A stretch of DNA of 64,000 nt, taken from contig CP108998.1 in assembly GCA_036226585.1 (NCBI GenBank), forward strand, positions 124,001 through 188,000, written 5' to 3'. The notes below the pieces were generated by a model, which was given only the letters and a program-made list of their open reading frames with translations, was not told the DNA's origin and made no database searches. The first letter of the stretch is position 1. Each line of letters opens with the position of its first letter. The translations under genes were made by a program, and so were the position numbers. The stretch is from Streptomyces sp. NBC_00708. GTDB taxonomy: Bacteria; Actinomycetota; Actinomycetes; Streptomycetales; Streptomycetaceae. This document shows, piece by piece, positions 8,937-18,400 of the stretch.

Positions 8937-9608
8937 GTGGAGGAACAGCACGCCACCCTGCGCGTCCTGCCCGCCCGGCGGCCGGAGCTGCACGAGGTGC
9001 CGGAACCCGGCCCCCGCCCGGTCCGGGTCCACGTCGTGGGCACGGACCCGCTGGCCCGCGTAGGGCTGCGCACCCTCCTCGCGGACCACCCCGCCATCCA
9101 CGTCACCGGCGAGAGCCCGCCCGGCCCCCCGCTGGTCCGCGCCCTGCACGCCACCCGCCCCCGCGTCCTGGTCGTGCACGGCACCCTGCCGCCGGAGGAC
9201 CGCCCCGCCCCGGAGACGGTCAGCGTGCTCACGGTCGGCGAGGCCCCGGGGGCGGCGGGCGCTCCCACCCACGGACACCTCCCCGGCACGGCGACGGCCG
9301 GCGAACTCACCTCGGCCGTGGTGCTCGCGGCGGCCGGCTACACCCTCGTCGGCGGCGGCACACGCGGCCTCCCACCGCCCGCACCCCGGCTCTCCACCGT
9401 CAGCCCGGACGAGCTGACCGACCGCGAGAGCCAGGTCCTCGAACTCCTCGCCCGCGGCCTGTCCAACGCCGAGATCGCCGGCTCGCTCACCCTCTCCGAA
9501 CACACCGTCAAGACACACGTGCAGAACATGCTGCACAAGCTGAGACTCCGCAACCGCGTCCACGCGGCCATCTACGCCTTCGAGACCGGCGTACGCGCGA
9601 CCACCTGA
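8937..9608 (+). CDS. LuxR-type orphan response-regulator-like protein with degenerate receiver
   Basis: This 223-aa protein starts at a GTG 6 bp after GAGGAGGG. Residues ~28-130 follow a receiver fold (VRVHVVGTDPLARVGLRTLL). The strand that should end in the phospho-acceptor Asp reads RPRVLVVHG, with His in its place, so classical phosphorylation is unlikely. Residues ~155-215 are a canonical LuxR/NarL HTH (LTDRESQVLELLARGLSNAE, then IAGSLTLSEHTVKTHVQNML). No histidine kinase is adjacent. Confidence 0.85.
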   Translation: MEEQHATLRVLPARRPELHEVPEPGPRPVRVHVVGTDPLARVGLRTLLADHPAIHVTGESPPGPPLVRALHATRPRVLVVHGTLPPEDRPAPETVSVLTVGEAPGAAGAPTHGHLPGTATAGELTSAVVLAAAGYTLVGGGTRGLPPPAPRLSTVSPDELTDRESQVLELLARGLSNAEIAGSLTLSEHTVKTHVQNMLHKLRLRNRVHAAIYAFETGVRATT

Positions 9609-9709
9609 CCGGACCGACGCCCCCCGCGCCCCCGCAGGTGGGCGGCCGGCCGCTGGAGCGGCGCACGAGAGCCGCAAGAGATCCGCACGAGACCGGAGGC
9701 ACATACGCA

Positions 9710-9723
9710 GGCAAAGCTTTGCC
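9710..9723. promoter_or_regulatory. palindrome GGCAA-N4-TTGCC upstream of the XRE/TPR regulator
   Basis: GGCAAAGCTTTGCC is a perfect 14-bp palindrome 124 bp before the ATG of the XRE/TPR gene. The same half-sites with the same 4-bp spacing occur before the NRPS, the DIGWP peptide and the class V PLP-fold gene. This one is single, with no partner 22 bp away. Autoregulation is inferred. Confidence 0.6.
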
Positions 9724-9847
9724 CGCCGCCTTGCCCCGGTCCTACGCTCGAACGCGTTCAGGGTGCTCACCCGACCCGCCCGACCGCTCGCGGCTGCCCG
9801 GCAGGCGGCCCGCGTCGACAGCGCGTCAACTCCAGGGGAATGGTCAC

Positions 9848-11131
9848 ATGCTGCAACAACCCTCGTTCGGACGTCGTCTGAAGAAGCTGCGCGTGGCCCA
9901 GGGCTACTCGCAGACCGCGCTCGCCGGAGAAGGCATGTCCACTGGCTACCTCTCCCGCCTGGAGTCGGGCGCCCGCCAGCCCACCGAACGCGCCGTCGGC
10001 TACCTGGCCCAGCGCCTGGGCATCGAACCCGCCGACTTCGAGGACCCGGCCGGCGGCTCCCTCGCCCACGCCCTGACCCTCGCCGCCTCGACCGGCTCCG
10101 ACGACGCCCTGCGCACCCTGCACGACGCGCTGTCCGCCGAGGGCCACGAGCTGCCCGTGCTGCGCTGGCAGGCCCTGTGGCTGCTGGCACAGCACCGCAG
10201 ACTCCAGGGCGACCACGCCGCCGAACGCGACCACCTGGAACGCCTGGTGCGTCTCGGCGGCGACGTCGGACTGCCCGAACTCCAGGTGCGCGGACTGACC
10301 CGTCTCGCCCGCTGCCTGCGCTCCCTCGGCGAGATCAACGAGGCCGCCGACGCCGCGGTGGAGGCCGACCGCATCGCCCGAGAGGGCCGGGTCGGCGTCG
10401 ACGACCACGCCGCCGTGCTGCTCGCCCTGGTCTCCGTACGCGCCGAGGCGGGCCGGATCCCGGACGCGCGGGCGTACGCCGACGAGCTGACCGGGCTCGT
10501 CGAGGGCCGCACCGACGCGCTGTGGGCGGAGGCGATGTGGACGGCGGCGGCCGTACGGATGCGGCAGGGCGACTACGCGGGCGCCGAAGGGTATCTGGGA
10601 CAGGCGCTGGAACGGTTCGCCGGCACCGACGACCTGGTGCTGTGGCTCCGGCTGCGCCTCGCGGCGGGCCGTCTGCACCTGCAGAAGGTGCCGGCCGAGC
10701 CGGAGGCCGCCGAGACGTGCGTGGCCGCCGCCGAACAGGCCATGGCCTTCGTCGGCACGCCCGGGATGCGCCAGGAACTCTCGGCACTGAAGGCGGATCT
10801 GGCGTTCATGACGGGCCGTTACGGGGAAGCCCGCACCCTGCTCGGCGAGCTGGCGGCGGAGGCACCGATGATGACCTACCGTGACCGCATCCGCCTCGAC
10901 ATCCTGCGCAACCAGCTGCGCGTCCTGGCCGGCGACGAGACCGGGGTGGAGGGGCTGCGGGCGCTGGCACAGCAGGCACAACAGGACGCCAACATCGACC
11001 TGGCGGCCGAGATCTGGCGCATCCTCGCCGACGCCCTCTCCCAGATCCAGCGGCCCTCGACGCATTCTGCACCGGCCGGGAGCACGCTCGTGGCGACCCA
11101 GACACCTACGCGGACGGGGAGCCCGACATGA
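9848..11131 (+). CDS. XRE-family regulator with TPR-like C-terminal domain (RRNPP-like)
   Basis: This 427-aa protein begins MLQQPSFGRRLKKLRVAQGY and continues as an XRE helix-turn-helix (SQTALAGEGMSTGYLSRLES). From ~residue 90 to 410 it is all-alpha, with repeated helix pairs typical of TPRs (EAADAAVEADRIAREG, DYAGAEGYLGQALERF, RYGEARTLLGELAAEA). This architecture is shared with peptide-sensing RRNPP regulators (PlcR, PrgX, Rgg), in which the TPR part binds a short peptide. A coupled small ORF starts in its stop codon, and a palindrome upstream recurs before three other genes. The frame extends upstream to 8921, but ATG 9848 starts the HTH correctly. Peptide sensing is inference. Confidence 0.85.
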   Translation: MLQQPSFGRRLKKLRVAQGYSQTALAGEGMSTGYLSRLESGARQPTERAVGYLAQRLGIEPADFEDPAGGSLAHALTLAASTGSDDALRTLHDALSAEGHELPVLRWQALWLLAQHRRLQGDHAAERDHLERLVRLGGDVGLPELQVRGLTRLARCLRSLGEINEAADAAVEADRIAREGRVGVDDHAAVLLALVSVRAEAGRIPDARAYADELTGLVEGRTDALWAEAMWTAAAVRMRQGDYAGAEGYLGQALERFAGTDDLVLWLRLRLAAGRLHLQKVPAEPEAAETCVAAAEQAMAFVGTPGMRQELSALKADLAFMTGRYGEARTLLGELAAEAPMMTYRDRIRLDILRNQLRVLAGDETGVEGLRALAQQAQQDANIDLAAEIWRILADALSQIQRPSTHSAPAGSTLVATQTPTRTGSPT

Positions 11132-11241
11132 GCCACACCACGACCACCACCGCCCCCGGCACCCCTGCGCCGGCCCCGGAACCGGCGGCCCCCGGACCGG
11201 GCCGGGCGACGGTCGTCATGGCGGCCCTGTCGGCGTGCTGA
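11128..11241 (+). CDS. small 37-aa ORF overlapping the XRE/TPR stop codon
   Basis: The ORF starts ATGA over the TGA of the XRE/TPR gene, giving a translationally coupled peptide: MSHTTTTTAPGTPAPAPEPA, then a Pro/Gly linker, ending RATVVMAALSAC. It is Thr/Pro/Ala-rich with a short hydrophobic C-terminus ending in Cys. There is no classical Sec signal. In RRNPP systems a short propeptide gene commonly sits directly after the regulator, so it could encode the cognate signal. It could equally be a chance coupled frame. Confidence 0.45.
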   Translation: MSHTTTTTAPGTPAPAPEPAAPGPGRATVVMAALSAC

Positions 11242-11435
11242 CGGGGCTCGCACGGTGCCGGCGCGACGCTGTACCCGGATCGCGGCGGGCGGCTCCGGAA
11301 GCGCCCTGAGACGCGGCAGGCCGAGCACCCCGCCCCGCTGCCTCCGCACCCGCCTCTGCTGCCCCGTACCGCATCCGGCGTAGCGCGTTCGTGGCCCTCT
11401 TCCCTTACGGACCAGGGAAGTTGGAGGATGCGCGC

Positions 11436-11954
11436 ATGAACGAGCATGGGCCCCACCCGACCGCCGACGCGGCGGCCACCTACCTCACGGCGCTCCACGC
11501 ACGGCTGACGGCCGACGGCTGCACCATGAGCTCGCCGCCCTGGAACGACTACCGGGTGGTGACCGGCTGCCGCGCCGACCGCAAGGTCCGCTGGTTCGGG
11601 ACGAAGACCGAGGTGTTCGTCTTCGCGGCAGCCGTCCCCGAGATCGACGTGGCCCTGCTGGGGGAGTTCACCGTCTGGGCCATGAGCTACGCCAAGAGCC
11701 TGCGCAAGGGCATACCCGGCGCCCGCAACGCGGCCTTCGTGCTCCCCGCCCTCGTGAGCGACCGGGTCGGGCCCGAGGCGGCCCAGTGGGCCGCCCAGGA
11801 CGCCCGGCTGCTCGGCACGACACTGATCGGCCGGCCCGTCACGGTCGAGACCGCCCCCGGCACCGTACGCACCACGATGTACCGGGGCGGGACCGCCTGG
11901 GGCGGCATGTTCACGAATCACGTGCTGGAGAAGGCGGCCCTCTACTTCCCGTGA
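11436..11954 (+). CDS. hypothetical protein, 172 aa
   Basis: I do not recognise this family. The ATG at 11436 has GGAGG 8 bp upstream. The protein is soluble, with no signal or transmembrane segment; it has an N-terminal helix (ATYLTALHARLTADGCTM), an alpha/beta middle (WFGTKTEVFVFAAAV, VALLGEFTVWAMSYAKSLRK) and a C-terminal GGMFTNHVLEKAALYFP. Codon use is normal. It stands alone, convergent with the nucleotidyltransferase gene. Confidence 0.75.
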   Translation: MNEHGPHPTADAAATYLTALHARLTADGCTMSSPPWNDYRVVTGCRADRKVRWFGTKTEVFVFAAAVPEIDVALLGEFTVWAMSYAKSLRKGIPGARNAAFVLPALVSDRVGPEAAQWAAQDARLLGTTLIGRPVTVETAPGTVRTTMYRGGTAWGGMFTNHVLEKAALYFP

Positions 11955-11979
11955 GCCGGTCCGCGCGCCGGGGCGGGGA

Positions 11980-12468
11980 TCAGGGGGAAGGAATGCCGAA
12001 CGCCTCGCGCAGCAGGGCCATGTCGTGGAGATCCCGCTCCCTGGGCTCGTAACCCTGGTGGAAGCGGACCTGCTGCTCGGCGGAGAGACACGGCACGGTG
12101 CGGTCGAGGACCGTACCGGTCACGAAGCACTCCGACGGGTACGCGAACGGCTTCCCGGGCTCCAGCGATTCCTGGAGCGCGTTGCCCCCGGGCCCGAAGA
12201 CGAGGGGGTGCAGGTCGATCTGACGTCCCGCCGTGTCCGAGACGACGAACCGCGCGGGCCGCCAGTCCAGGGTTTCGGCGAACCCCGCTCCGGCAAGAGC
12301 GTTGACGACGAGCGGCTCCTGCTCCAGCCGGTGCATCAGATCCAGATCCTGGTGCTCCCGGGTCTGCCGCCCCACCAGCGCGTCGATGCCCCACCCGCCG
12401 CCGATCCAGACCTCCGCCCCGGCTCCGCGCAGCACGTTCAGGATCTCCAGCACATCGTCGCCCGTCAC
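11980..12468 (-). CDS. aminoglycoside/lincosamide nucleotidyltransferase-like protein
   Basis: This 162-aa protein has the small nucleotidyltransferase signature WIGGGWGIDALVGRQTREHQ followed by DLDL. That matches ANT(2'')/LinB-type enzymes, which adenylylate drugs using a GG...D.D metal site. The C-terminus (EQQVRFHQGYEPRERDLHDM) is also typical. I chose the GTG at 12468, which has a modest AGGG upstream; the frame continues to 12504 without a ribosome-binding site. Chromosomal homologues are common and often do not confer measurable resistance, so the substrate is open. Confidence 0.75.
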   Translation of the reverse strand: MTGDDVLEILNVLRGAGAEVWIGGGWGIDALVGRQTREHQDLDLMHRLEQEPLVVNALAGAGFAETLDWRPARFVVSDTAGRQIDLHPLVFGPGGNALQESLEPGKPFAYPSECFVTGTVLDRTVPCLSAEQQVRFHQGYEPRERDLHDMALLREAFGIPSP

Positions 12469-12492
12469 ACCGGCGACCCTACGAAGCGGCCG

Positions 12493-12524
12493 GGGCCCCC
12501 GCACGGCAATTTCGGCGGGGGCCC
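12493..12524 (-). terminator. hairpin downstream of the CU044_5270 gene
   Basis: GGGCCCCCGC at 12493-12502 pairs with GCGGGGGCCC at 12515-12524 across a 12-nt loop. It lies just past the stop of the sigma/CU044_5270 operon on the minus strand and before the nucleotidyltransferase gene. Confidence 0.65.
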
Positions 12525-12533
12525 GGCGGCCGG

Positions 12534-13595
12534 TCAGGCCTTCGTCGACGGCTTCTCGCGCAGGGCGTCGACCACCGCGCGCTCCAGGACCGCCGACCGG
12601 CCCGTCACGGTGCCCTTCCTGCCCAGGGAGCTGTCCCGGATGAGGTAGCTCCGCTCACCCAGGTACTCCAGGCTCTTCGCGTCGAAGATCCAGGCGGTAC
12701 GCCAGCCGGCGCGGGTGTTGTCACGCGCCACCCCGATCCCGTGCCGCCCGGCCGCGTCCACCGCGTCCGGGTCCACGCCGACGCCGGGAATCCTCGCCGC
12801 GGCCTTGAAGAGGGCGGCCGCGGTCTTCGGTGGCATCAGCGTCTCACGCAGCAGCTCACCGATGGCGTCGAAGGCGTCCTGGTCCGGGTCGCGCTCGTCG
12901 GCCGGGGTGTCCCGCGCGTCCTGGTCCGCGGTGATCTCGCCGGCCAGCCGCCGCAGCAGCGCGTCGGGGTCGGTGGGCAGGGAGGCCAGCCAGGTGTACG
13001 TCGGCCGGTTGAGGCCCGCCGGGTAGCCGACGGGCTTCTCGCCGTCCGGCACCCCGACCGTGATCGGGTAGTACCGGCCGTCCTGGTGGATCAGGCCCTC
13101 GTCGATCACCGGCCCGGACTTCTGGGTCATCCACACCTCGCGCTCACCGGGCTTGCCCAGCTTCACCGGGTCGCCGAACTTTCCCTCGTTCTGCGTCTGC
13201 AGCGTCCGGACGTACACGAACTGCCCGTCGCCGACCTGGATCGCGTCGCTCCTGGAGGCGACCGTGGCGATCCGGTCCAGCAGCACGGTCGCGCCGCGCG
13301 GGGCGGTGGCCGTGGAGGAGGTGCGGGGGGTCTCGTCCGGGCCCGTCACGGCGAGGGTCGTGAACAGGACTGCGCCCAGGGCCAGCCCGGCGGCGGGCAG
13401 CAGGACGGCGGGGCGCAGGAGGCGGGGGCGGGGGCGTGCGGTGGCGCGGTCGCCGTCCTGGTCGATCAGCTGCATCAGGATTTCCTTGTGGTGGAGAAGG
13501 CGGCCAGGGGGCAGGTCCCGTTCGGCCGGGGCCGGCAGCAGCCGGGCCAGTTCCTCGCGTTCGGCCCGCGCGGGGCCGGAGGTACGGTCGTTCAT
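12534..13595 (-). CDS. CU044_5270-family membrane-anchored protein (sigma-factor partner)
   Basis: This 353-aa protein has a cytoplasmic N-terminus (~70 aa), one transmembrane helix (LLPAAGLALGAVLFTTLAVT) and a ~250-aa extracytoplasmic domain. The domain includes FVYVRTLQTQNEG and EVWMTQKSGP, the pattern of the actinobacterial CU044_5270 family. Such proteins sit directly after ECF sigma genes and may act as anti-sigma or sensor proteins; that role is inferred from position. ATG 13595 has AGGAGGAAG upstream and overlaps the sigma-factor stop by 4 bp. Confidence 0.85.
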   Translation of the reverse strand: MNDRTSGPARAEREELARLLPAPAERDLPPGRLLHHKEILMQLIDQDGDRATARPRPRLLRPAVLLPAAGLALGAVLFTTLAVTGPDETPRTSSTATAPRGATVLLDRIATVASRSDAIQVGDGQFVYVRTLQTQNEGKFGDPVKLGKPGEREVWMTQKSGPVIDEGLIHQDGRYYPITVGVPDGEKPVGYPAGLNRPTYTWLASLPTDPDALLRRLAGEITADQDARDTPADERDPDQDAFDAIGELLRETLMPPKTAAALFKAAARIPGVGVDPDAVDAAGRHGIGVARDNTRAGWRTAWIFDAKSLEYLGERSYLIRDSSLGRKGTVTGRSAVLERAVVDALREKPSTKA

Positions 13596-14233
13596 CGGGC
13601 TTCCTCCTGGATGGGCAGGGCCACGAACGCGGCCCTGCCCCCTACCTCTCCGCGGCGGGGACGGGGTTCCCCGACGGTGCCGCCGTTTTCCTTCCGCTCC
13701 TGGCCGAGCCGCTCGTCGGTGAGCCGCCGCAGCCGCTCGCGGGCGCGGGACAGCCGGGAGCGCACGGTGCCCACCGGTACGCCCATCGCCTCGGCCGCCT
13801 CCGCGTAGTCGAGACCGGACCAGACGCAGAGGGCCAGCACCTCGCGGTCCTGGCGGCGCAGTCCGCCCATCACCTGCCGGACCGCGGCGAGCCGCCGGGT
13901 GTCGTCGACGTGCCCGGCGGTGGCGTCCGCGATGTCCGCGACCGGCTCCGGCGCGGGGCGGCGGGCCAGGAACGCCAGGCGCCGCCCGGCACCCCGGTTG
14001 GCGTTGCGCGCCTTGTTCGTGGCGATCCCGAGCAGCCACGGCAGCAGCGAGTCGCCCTCCGGTTCGACGGCCTGCCGGGTGCGCCAGGCGGCCAGAAAGG
14101 TCTCGGACATGACCTCCTCGGCCGTCGACCAGTCGCCCGTCAGCCGGTAGGCATGGTTGTAGACCGGCCGCGCGTAGGCCTCGTAGAGCGCCGCGAACGC
14201 CTGGCGGTCGCCCGCCCTGATACGTGCGCGCAT
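13592..14233 (-). CDS. ECF-type RNA polymerase sigma factor
   Basis: This 213-aa protein has sigma region 2 (FAALYEAYARPVYNHAYRLT, then AEEVMSETFLAAWRTR) and region 4 (QDREVLALCVWSGLDYAEAA, then EAMGVPVGTVRSRLSRARER). It is the standard two-domain extracytoplasmic-function sigma, translationally coupled to its CU044_5270 partner. I prefer ATG 14233 (GGGAGCAC just upstream); an in-frame GTG at 14266 is possible. Confidence 0.9.
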   Translation of the reverse strand: MRARIRAGDRQAFAALYEAYARPVYNHAYRLTGDWSTAEEVMSETFLAAWRTRQAVEPEGDSLLPWLLGIATNKARNANRGAGRRLAFLARRPAPEPVADIADATAGHVDDTRRLAAVRQVMGGLRRQDREVLALCVWSGLDYAEAAEAMGVPVGTVRSRLSRARERLRRLTDERLGQERKENGGTVGEPRPRRGEVGGRAAFVALPIQEEAR

Positions 14234-14375
14234 GTGCTCCCGGTCTTCCTGCTCATCACATCTCACACCACCTGTCTCTCCGGCCGGCCCGTGGGGTTCC
14301 GGTGACCCCGGCCACACCCGCCCGCCCGTCAGCCGCCACCCCTCGGCTGTCAGACCCGTCTGGGATGCTCCGGAT

Positions 14376-14831
14376 ATGGAACTGACAGTGCAGCTGACGA
14401 TCGACTGTGCCGATCCGCAGCGGATGGTGGCCTTCTGGGCCGGGGCCCTGGGGTACGTGCCCGAGCCGGCGCCCGACGGGCACGCCACATGGCGCGCCTA
14501 CTGGGAGGACATGGGGGTGCCGGCCGAGGAACTGCCGCCGGGAGCGGGTGACATACCGGAGTCGATCGTCGATCCCACGGGGCGCGGGCCGAGGGTGTGG
14601 TTCCAGCGCGTGCCGGAGCCCAAGGCCGCCAAGAACCGGTGGCACTTCGACCTCAAGGTCGGCGGGGGCCGTGCCGTGCCCCTGGAGGTGCGCAAGGAGC
14701 GGGTCGACGCCACGGTGCGACAGCTGGTCGGGGCCGGTGCCACGGTGGCGCGGATCCGGGAGGAGCCGGACATGGAGTTCTACGCCGCCGCCCTGCTGGA
14801 CCCCGAGGGCAACGAGTTCGACGTGGTGTGA
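14376..14831 (+). CDS. VOC-superfamily (glyoxalase-like) protein
   Basis: This 151-aa protein of the Glyoxalase_6 type begins with LTVQLTIDCADPQRMVAFWA. It has RWHFDLKVGGGRAVPLEVRK in the middle and ends YAAALLDPEGNEFDVV. The His and Glu positions are consistent with VOC metal ligands, but the substrate is unknown. ATG 14376 begins the first beta strand. Monocistronic. Confidence 0.82.
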   Translation: MELTVQLTIDCADPQRMVAFWAGALGYVPEPAPDGHATWRAYWEDMGVPAEELPPGAGDIPESIVDPTGRGPRVWFQRVPEPKAAKNRWHFDLKVGGGRAVPLEVRKERVDATVRQLVGAGATVARIREEPDMEFYAAALLDPEGNEFDVV

Positions 14832-14836
14832 CGGCG

Positions 14837-14868
14837 CCGGCCCCGCCGTTCGTGGACGGCGGGGCCGG
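14837..14868. terminator. bidirectional hairpin terminator, 13-bp stem
   Basis: CCGGCCCCGCCGT (14837-14849) pairs exactly with ACGGCGGGGCCGG (14856-14868) across a 6-nt loop. It lies between the convergent VOC and crystallin-like genes. Confidence 0.88.
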
Positions 14869-14887
14869 GCGGTTCGCTACCGGGTGC

Positions 14888-15241
14888 TCAGAGGATCTGG
14901 ATGCTCTTGATCCGGGGCGGGTTGTTCGGGAACGTGATGTCCGTCCAGCGGTTGATCCGCACCGAGTCGCCGTTGACGTCGTAGTAGATCAGGTCGTTGT
15001 TGCCCGTGACGATCCGGTCGGCCCACCAGCCGCCGAAGTCGGTCCTGCCCGCGTTGGCGTAGCAGTCGACGCTGTTTTGGCCGTCCAGGTGGGAGTAGAT
15101 CTTCAGGAAGTCCGCGCCGCCGACGCACTCCACGTGGTCGATGGCGTAGGCGGACCCGGCGGGTACGGCCACGGTGAGCGAGGCCGCGGCGGCGAACGCC
15201 ATGGCCAGGGAGCCGAGGAGCCGCTTGCCCTGTGCGATCAC
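14888..15241 (-). CDS. secreted beta/gamma-crystallin-like small protein
   Basis: This 117-aa protein begins at a GTG preceded by AAGGAG. Residues 1-~29 form a Sec signal peptide (LLGSLAMAFAAAASLTVAVP, then AGSAYA). The mature part (VECVGGADFLKIYSHLDGQN, then WWADRIVTGNNDLIYYDVNG) resembles the Streptomyces beta/gamma-crystallin group that includes a killer-toxin-like protein and metalloproteinase inhibitors. Two Cys (ECVGG, VDCYAN) probably form a disulfide. Function is not determined. Confidence 0.75.
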   Translation of the reverse strand: MIAQGKRLLGSLAMAFAAAASLTVAVPAGSAYAIDHVECVGGADFLKIYSHLDGQNSVDCYANAGRTDFGGWWADRIVTGNNDLIYYDVNGDSVRINRWTDITFPNNPPRIKSIQIL

Positions 15242-15466
15242 AAAATCTCCTTCGTACGAGCCCGGCCCATGGCCCGGCCGTGTCGGGTGACGGTCGCGCC
15301 ACGACATGCCGATCGCGCTCCGCCGGGCCGGAGGCCGGCCCGTTGACGATCTTGTGGGCAGACCCCCGCCGGACGCGGAAGGCGGTTCGGAGCCGCCGGT
15401 TTTCGACCCGATCGGGCGAAGGCAAGCCACCTGCTCGGGAGCGGAGTTGACGACCGGTCACGGCCC

Positions 15467-18400
15467 CTACGGCAGCTCGTCCAAGTGGTCCAGGCACAGT
15501 TCGTACCGGCTCTCCGCGTGGATCTCCGACCAGCCGGCCGGGACCGTCGCCGAGGCGGGCCACAGGGCGCGGCGGCCCGCGCCGTCGTCGACGACCACGA
15601 AGGTCGACGGGGTGTCCGCGAACGGGTCGTCCGGCGCCGGGCCTTCGAGAACCGTGAGGTTGCCGTGCTCGTCCAGCCGGGCGGCCCGGCCCGTGCGCCA
15701 CATGCGGGCGGTGGTGTCCGGACCGCCGAAGGGGTCCGGCAGGAAGCGCTCGCCCGTGGCGGCCGGGGCGTCGGCGTACCCGAGGGCGACGCCCGCCCCC
15801 GCCACGTACAGCGCGCCGACCGCGCCCGGGGCGACGGGCCGCAGCCCGGCGTCCAGGACATACGCCCGGTAGCCGGGGGCGGGCCGGGCCGCCCCCGTAC
15901 CCCGGTGCTCGACGACGAGGTGGCCCTCGGCCCAGCCGCCGCTGGTGAGCAGGGACATGCCCTCCTCGCGGGCGAGCGCGACCAGGGCGACCAGCACCTC
16001 GTCGCTGCCGCCGAGCAGCGTCCGGGCCTCGCGCTCGCGCAGCCAGCGCAGCAGCTCCTGCGGTACGGCGTGCCGCAGCGAGACGTCCGGTACGTGCACC
16101 CGGACACCGCGCACCAGCGCGCCCAGCAGGCCGATCGTGGCGTCGGCGTCCGGGTAGCCGCGTACCAGCCACGCGGCGTCGACCGGCTCGGCCAGCGTCG
16201 CCGCGACGACGGGGCCGGCGCCGACGACCGTGGCGCCGGGCGCGCCGAGCGCCCACAGCACCGGGTCGTCCGCGCACAGCGGGCGCGTACGGTCGGAGTC
16301 CCGCAGCGGCCACCTCCCGTCGGCGGGCAGCAGATCGGCCGATTCGTCGCGCACCAGGCGCACCGCCCCCGGCACCTGACCCAGCAGCAGATCGGCCGTC
16401 TCGTCGAGCAGCATCACCGCCGGCCGCACCGAACGGGGGAGTTTCCGCGACGGGTCGACGGGTACGCACGCCGCGCCGGTCTTCGCGACGGCCAGCGCGG
16501 CCACCGCGAACCCGGTCGGTGACGACAGGGCGGTCACGACCGTGGTGCCGGGGCCCGCGCCGTGCGTGACGAGCGCGTGCGCCAGCAGGTCGGACCGGGA
16601 GTCCAGCTCCGCGTAGTCCATGACGGAGACCGGCGCTCCGTCGCCCGTACCGGAGGCGGCGGCCACACCGATCGCGCCCGACAGGGCCACCGCCGCCGGA
16701 GCCCGCCGCACCCGCTCCGCGAAGAGGTCGGCGACCGTCGTGACGGGCAGCGTGTGCCGGTGCCCGCCCTCCCACACCCCGCCCCGGACCACGGGCCGCC
16801 CGGCCGGCAGCAGCGTGCTCAGGGCGGCGTCCGGGCGGTCCAGGGCCGCCGCGAGCAGGGCGGTCAGCCGGCCGGTCAGCGTGGCGGCCACGGTCTCGCC
16901 GACCGTCTCGCGCCGGTACGTGGTCGTCAGGGCGATGCCCGCCGGCGCACCCGCCCGGCTCTGGCGCTCAGTCAGCGTGAAGCCCACATCCGTGGCGGGC
17001 AGCGGCAGCCCGGCCCGCTCCGGCTGCACGGTGAGGGCGCCCGCCGCGAACTGGGCCTCCGTCGCCTCCTGGAGGACCGTGAGCGCGACGCCCCCGGCCT
17101 GGGCGAGGGGCGCGTCGGCGCTGCGGTACGCCGCCAGGTCCCGTTCCCGTGCCCGGCGCACCAGCTCGTCGAACGCGGGGTCGTCCGAGGCGTCCACGGA
17201 CAGCGCGAGCACCCGCCCGTACGCCCCGACGGCACCCCGGAGGCTGGGGTGGTCCCGGGCCGGGACGGGCGCCGCGACGGTGATCTCGCCGTCCGCGCCC
17301 AGCTGACCGAGGACGGCGGTGAGCGCGGCGTGCACCACCATGAAGACCGTGGCCCCGCGCGCCGCCGCGAACCGGGTGAGCCGGGCGTGCAGGGCCTCGT
17401 CCAGGTCGGCCTCCAGCCGGCCGGGGGCGGTGCCGAAGACCTGGGGACCGGCGCCCGGCAGCGGGGTCGGTGCCGTGTCGCCGTACGGAGAACGCGGCGC
17501 GTACCGCACGAGGTCCCGGACCGGCGACGGGCTGCCCCCGGCGGCCAGCTCCCGGTGGACCCGGGCCAGATCGGCGGCGAGCGGCAGCTGCGACCACAGG
17601 TCCACACCGTCGGCGGGCAGCGAGAGTTCGAGCAGGTGGTCGTCCGGCGCCACGGACCGCAGCCGCGTCCCGGCGGTCCCGATACGGGAGTTGCGCAGCA
17701 CCGTGTGCCGCCTCCCCAGTACGGCGAGCGACTCGTCCAGCACCCGTACGTCCAGCGGCCCGCGCAGCCGGAACGCCAGCACGACGCTGTCCGTACCGGC
17801 CGAACCGGAGGCGCCCGGCCCGATCGCGGCGGCCGGCCCTTCGCCCAGCAGCGCGGCCAGCGCCGCCGGGGTCGGGGCGGCGTGCAGCGCGCCGGGACCG
17901 ACCGGCCCGGTGCCCAGCGTCTCGCGCACCCGGTCCAGCAGCCGGACCGCCGCCAGTGAGTGGCCGCCGACGCGGAAGAAGTCGCAGTCGGCGTCGATCA
18001 GCCGGCGCGGCAGCCCGAGCACCTCCGCGAACAGGTCCCGCACGATCTCCTGGACGGGCGTCCCGGGCGGCGTTCCGGCCACCGCGTCCGCCACCGGTCC
18101 CGGCGCGGGCAGCGCGGCACGGTCGACGTGGCCCTCGGAATCCAGGGGGAGTTCGCGGTGGAGGACGAGGGAAGAGGGCACGAGCCCGTCGGGCAGGTGC
18201 TGATGGAGATGGGCGCGGAGAGCGGTTTCGAGGGGGACGGCGGGGGAAGGGGCGAGGGCCGCACCGACGGCGACGCCGGCGCCCGCGTGCGCGGTGCCGG
18301 CCGCGTGCACGCTGCCGCCCGTGTGCGGACGGCCTGCCGCCGCGAGGCCGTCCGCCTCGGAGTCGCCGGCCTCGCCGCCCGGCACCACGTGTCCCACCAG

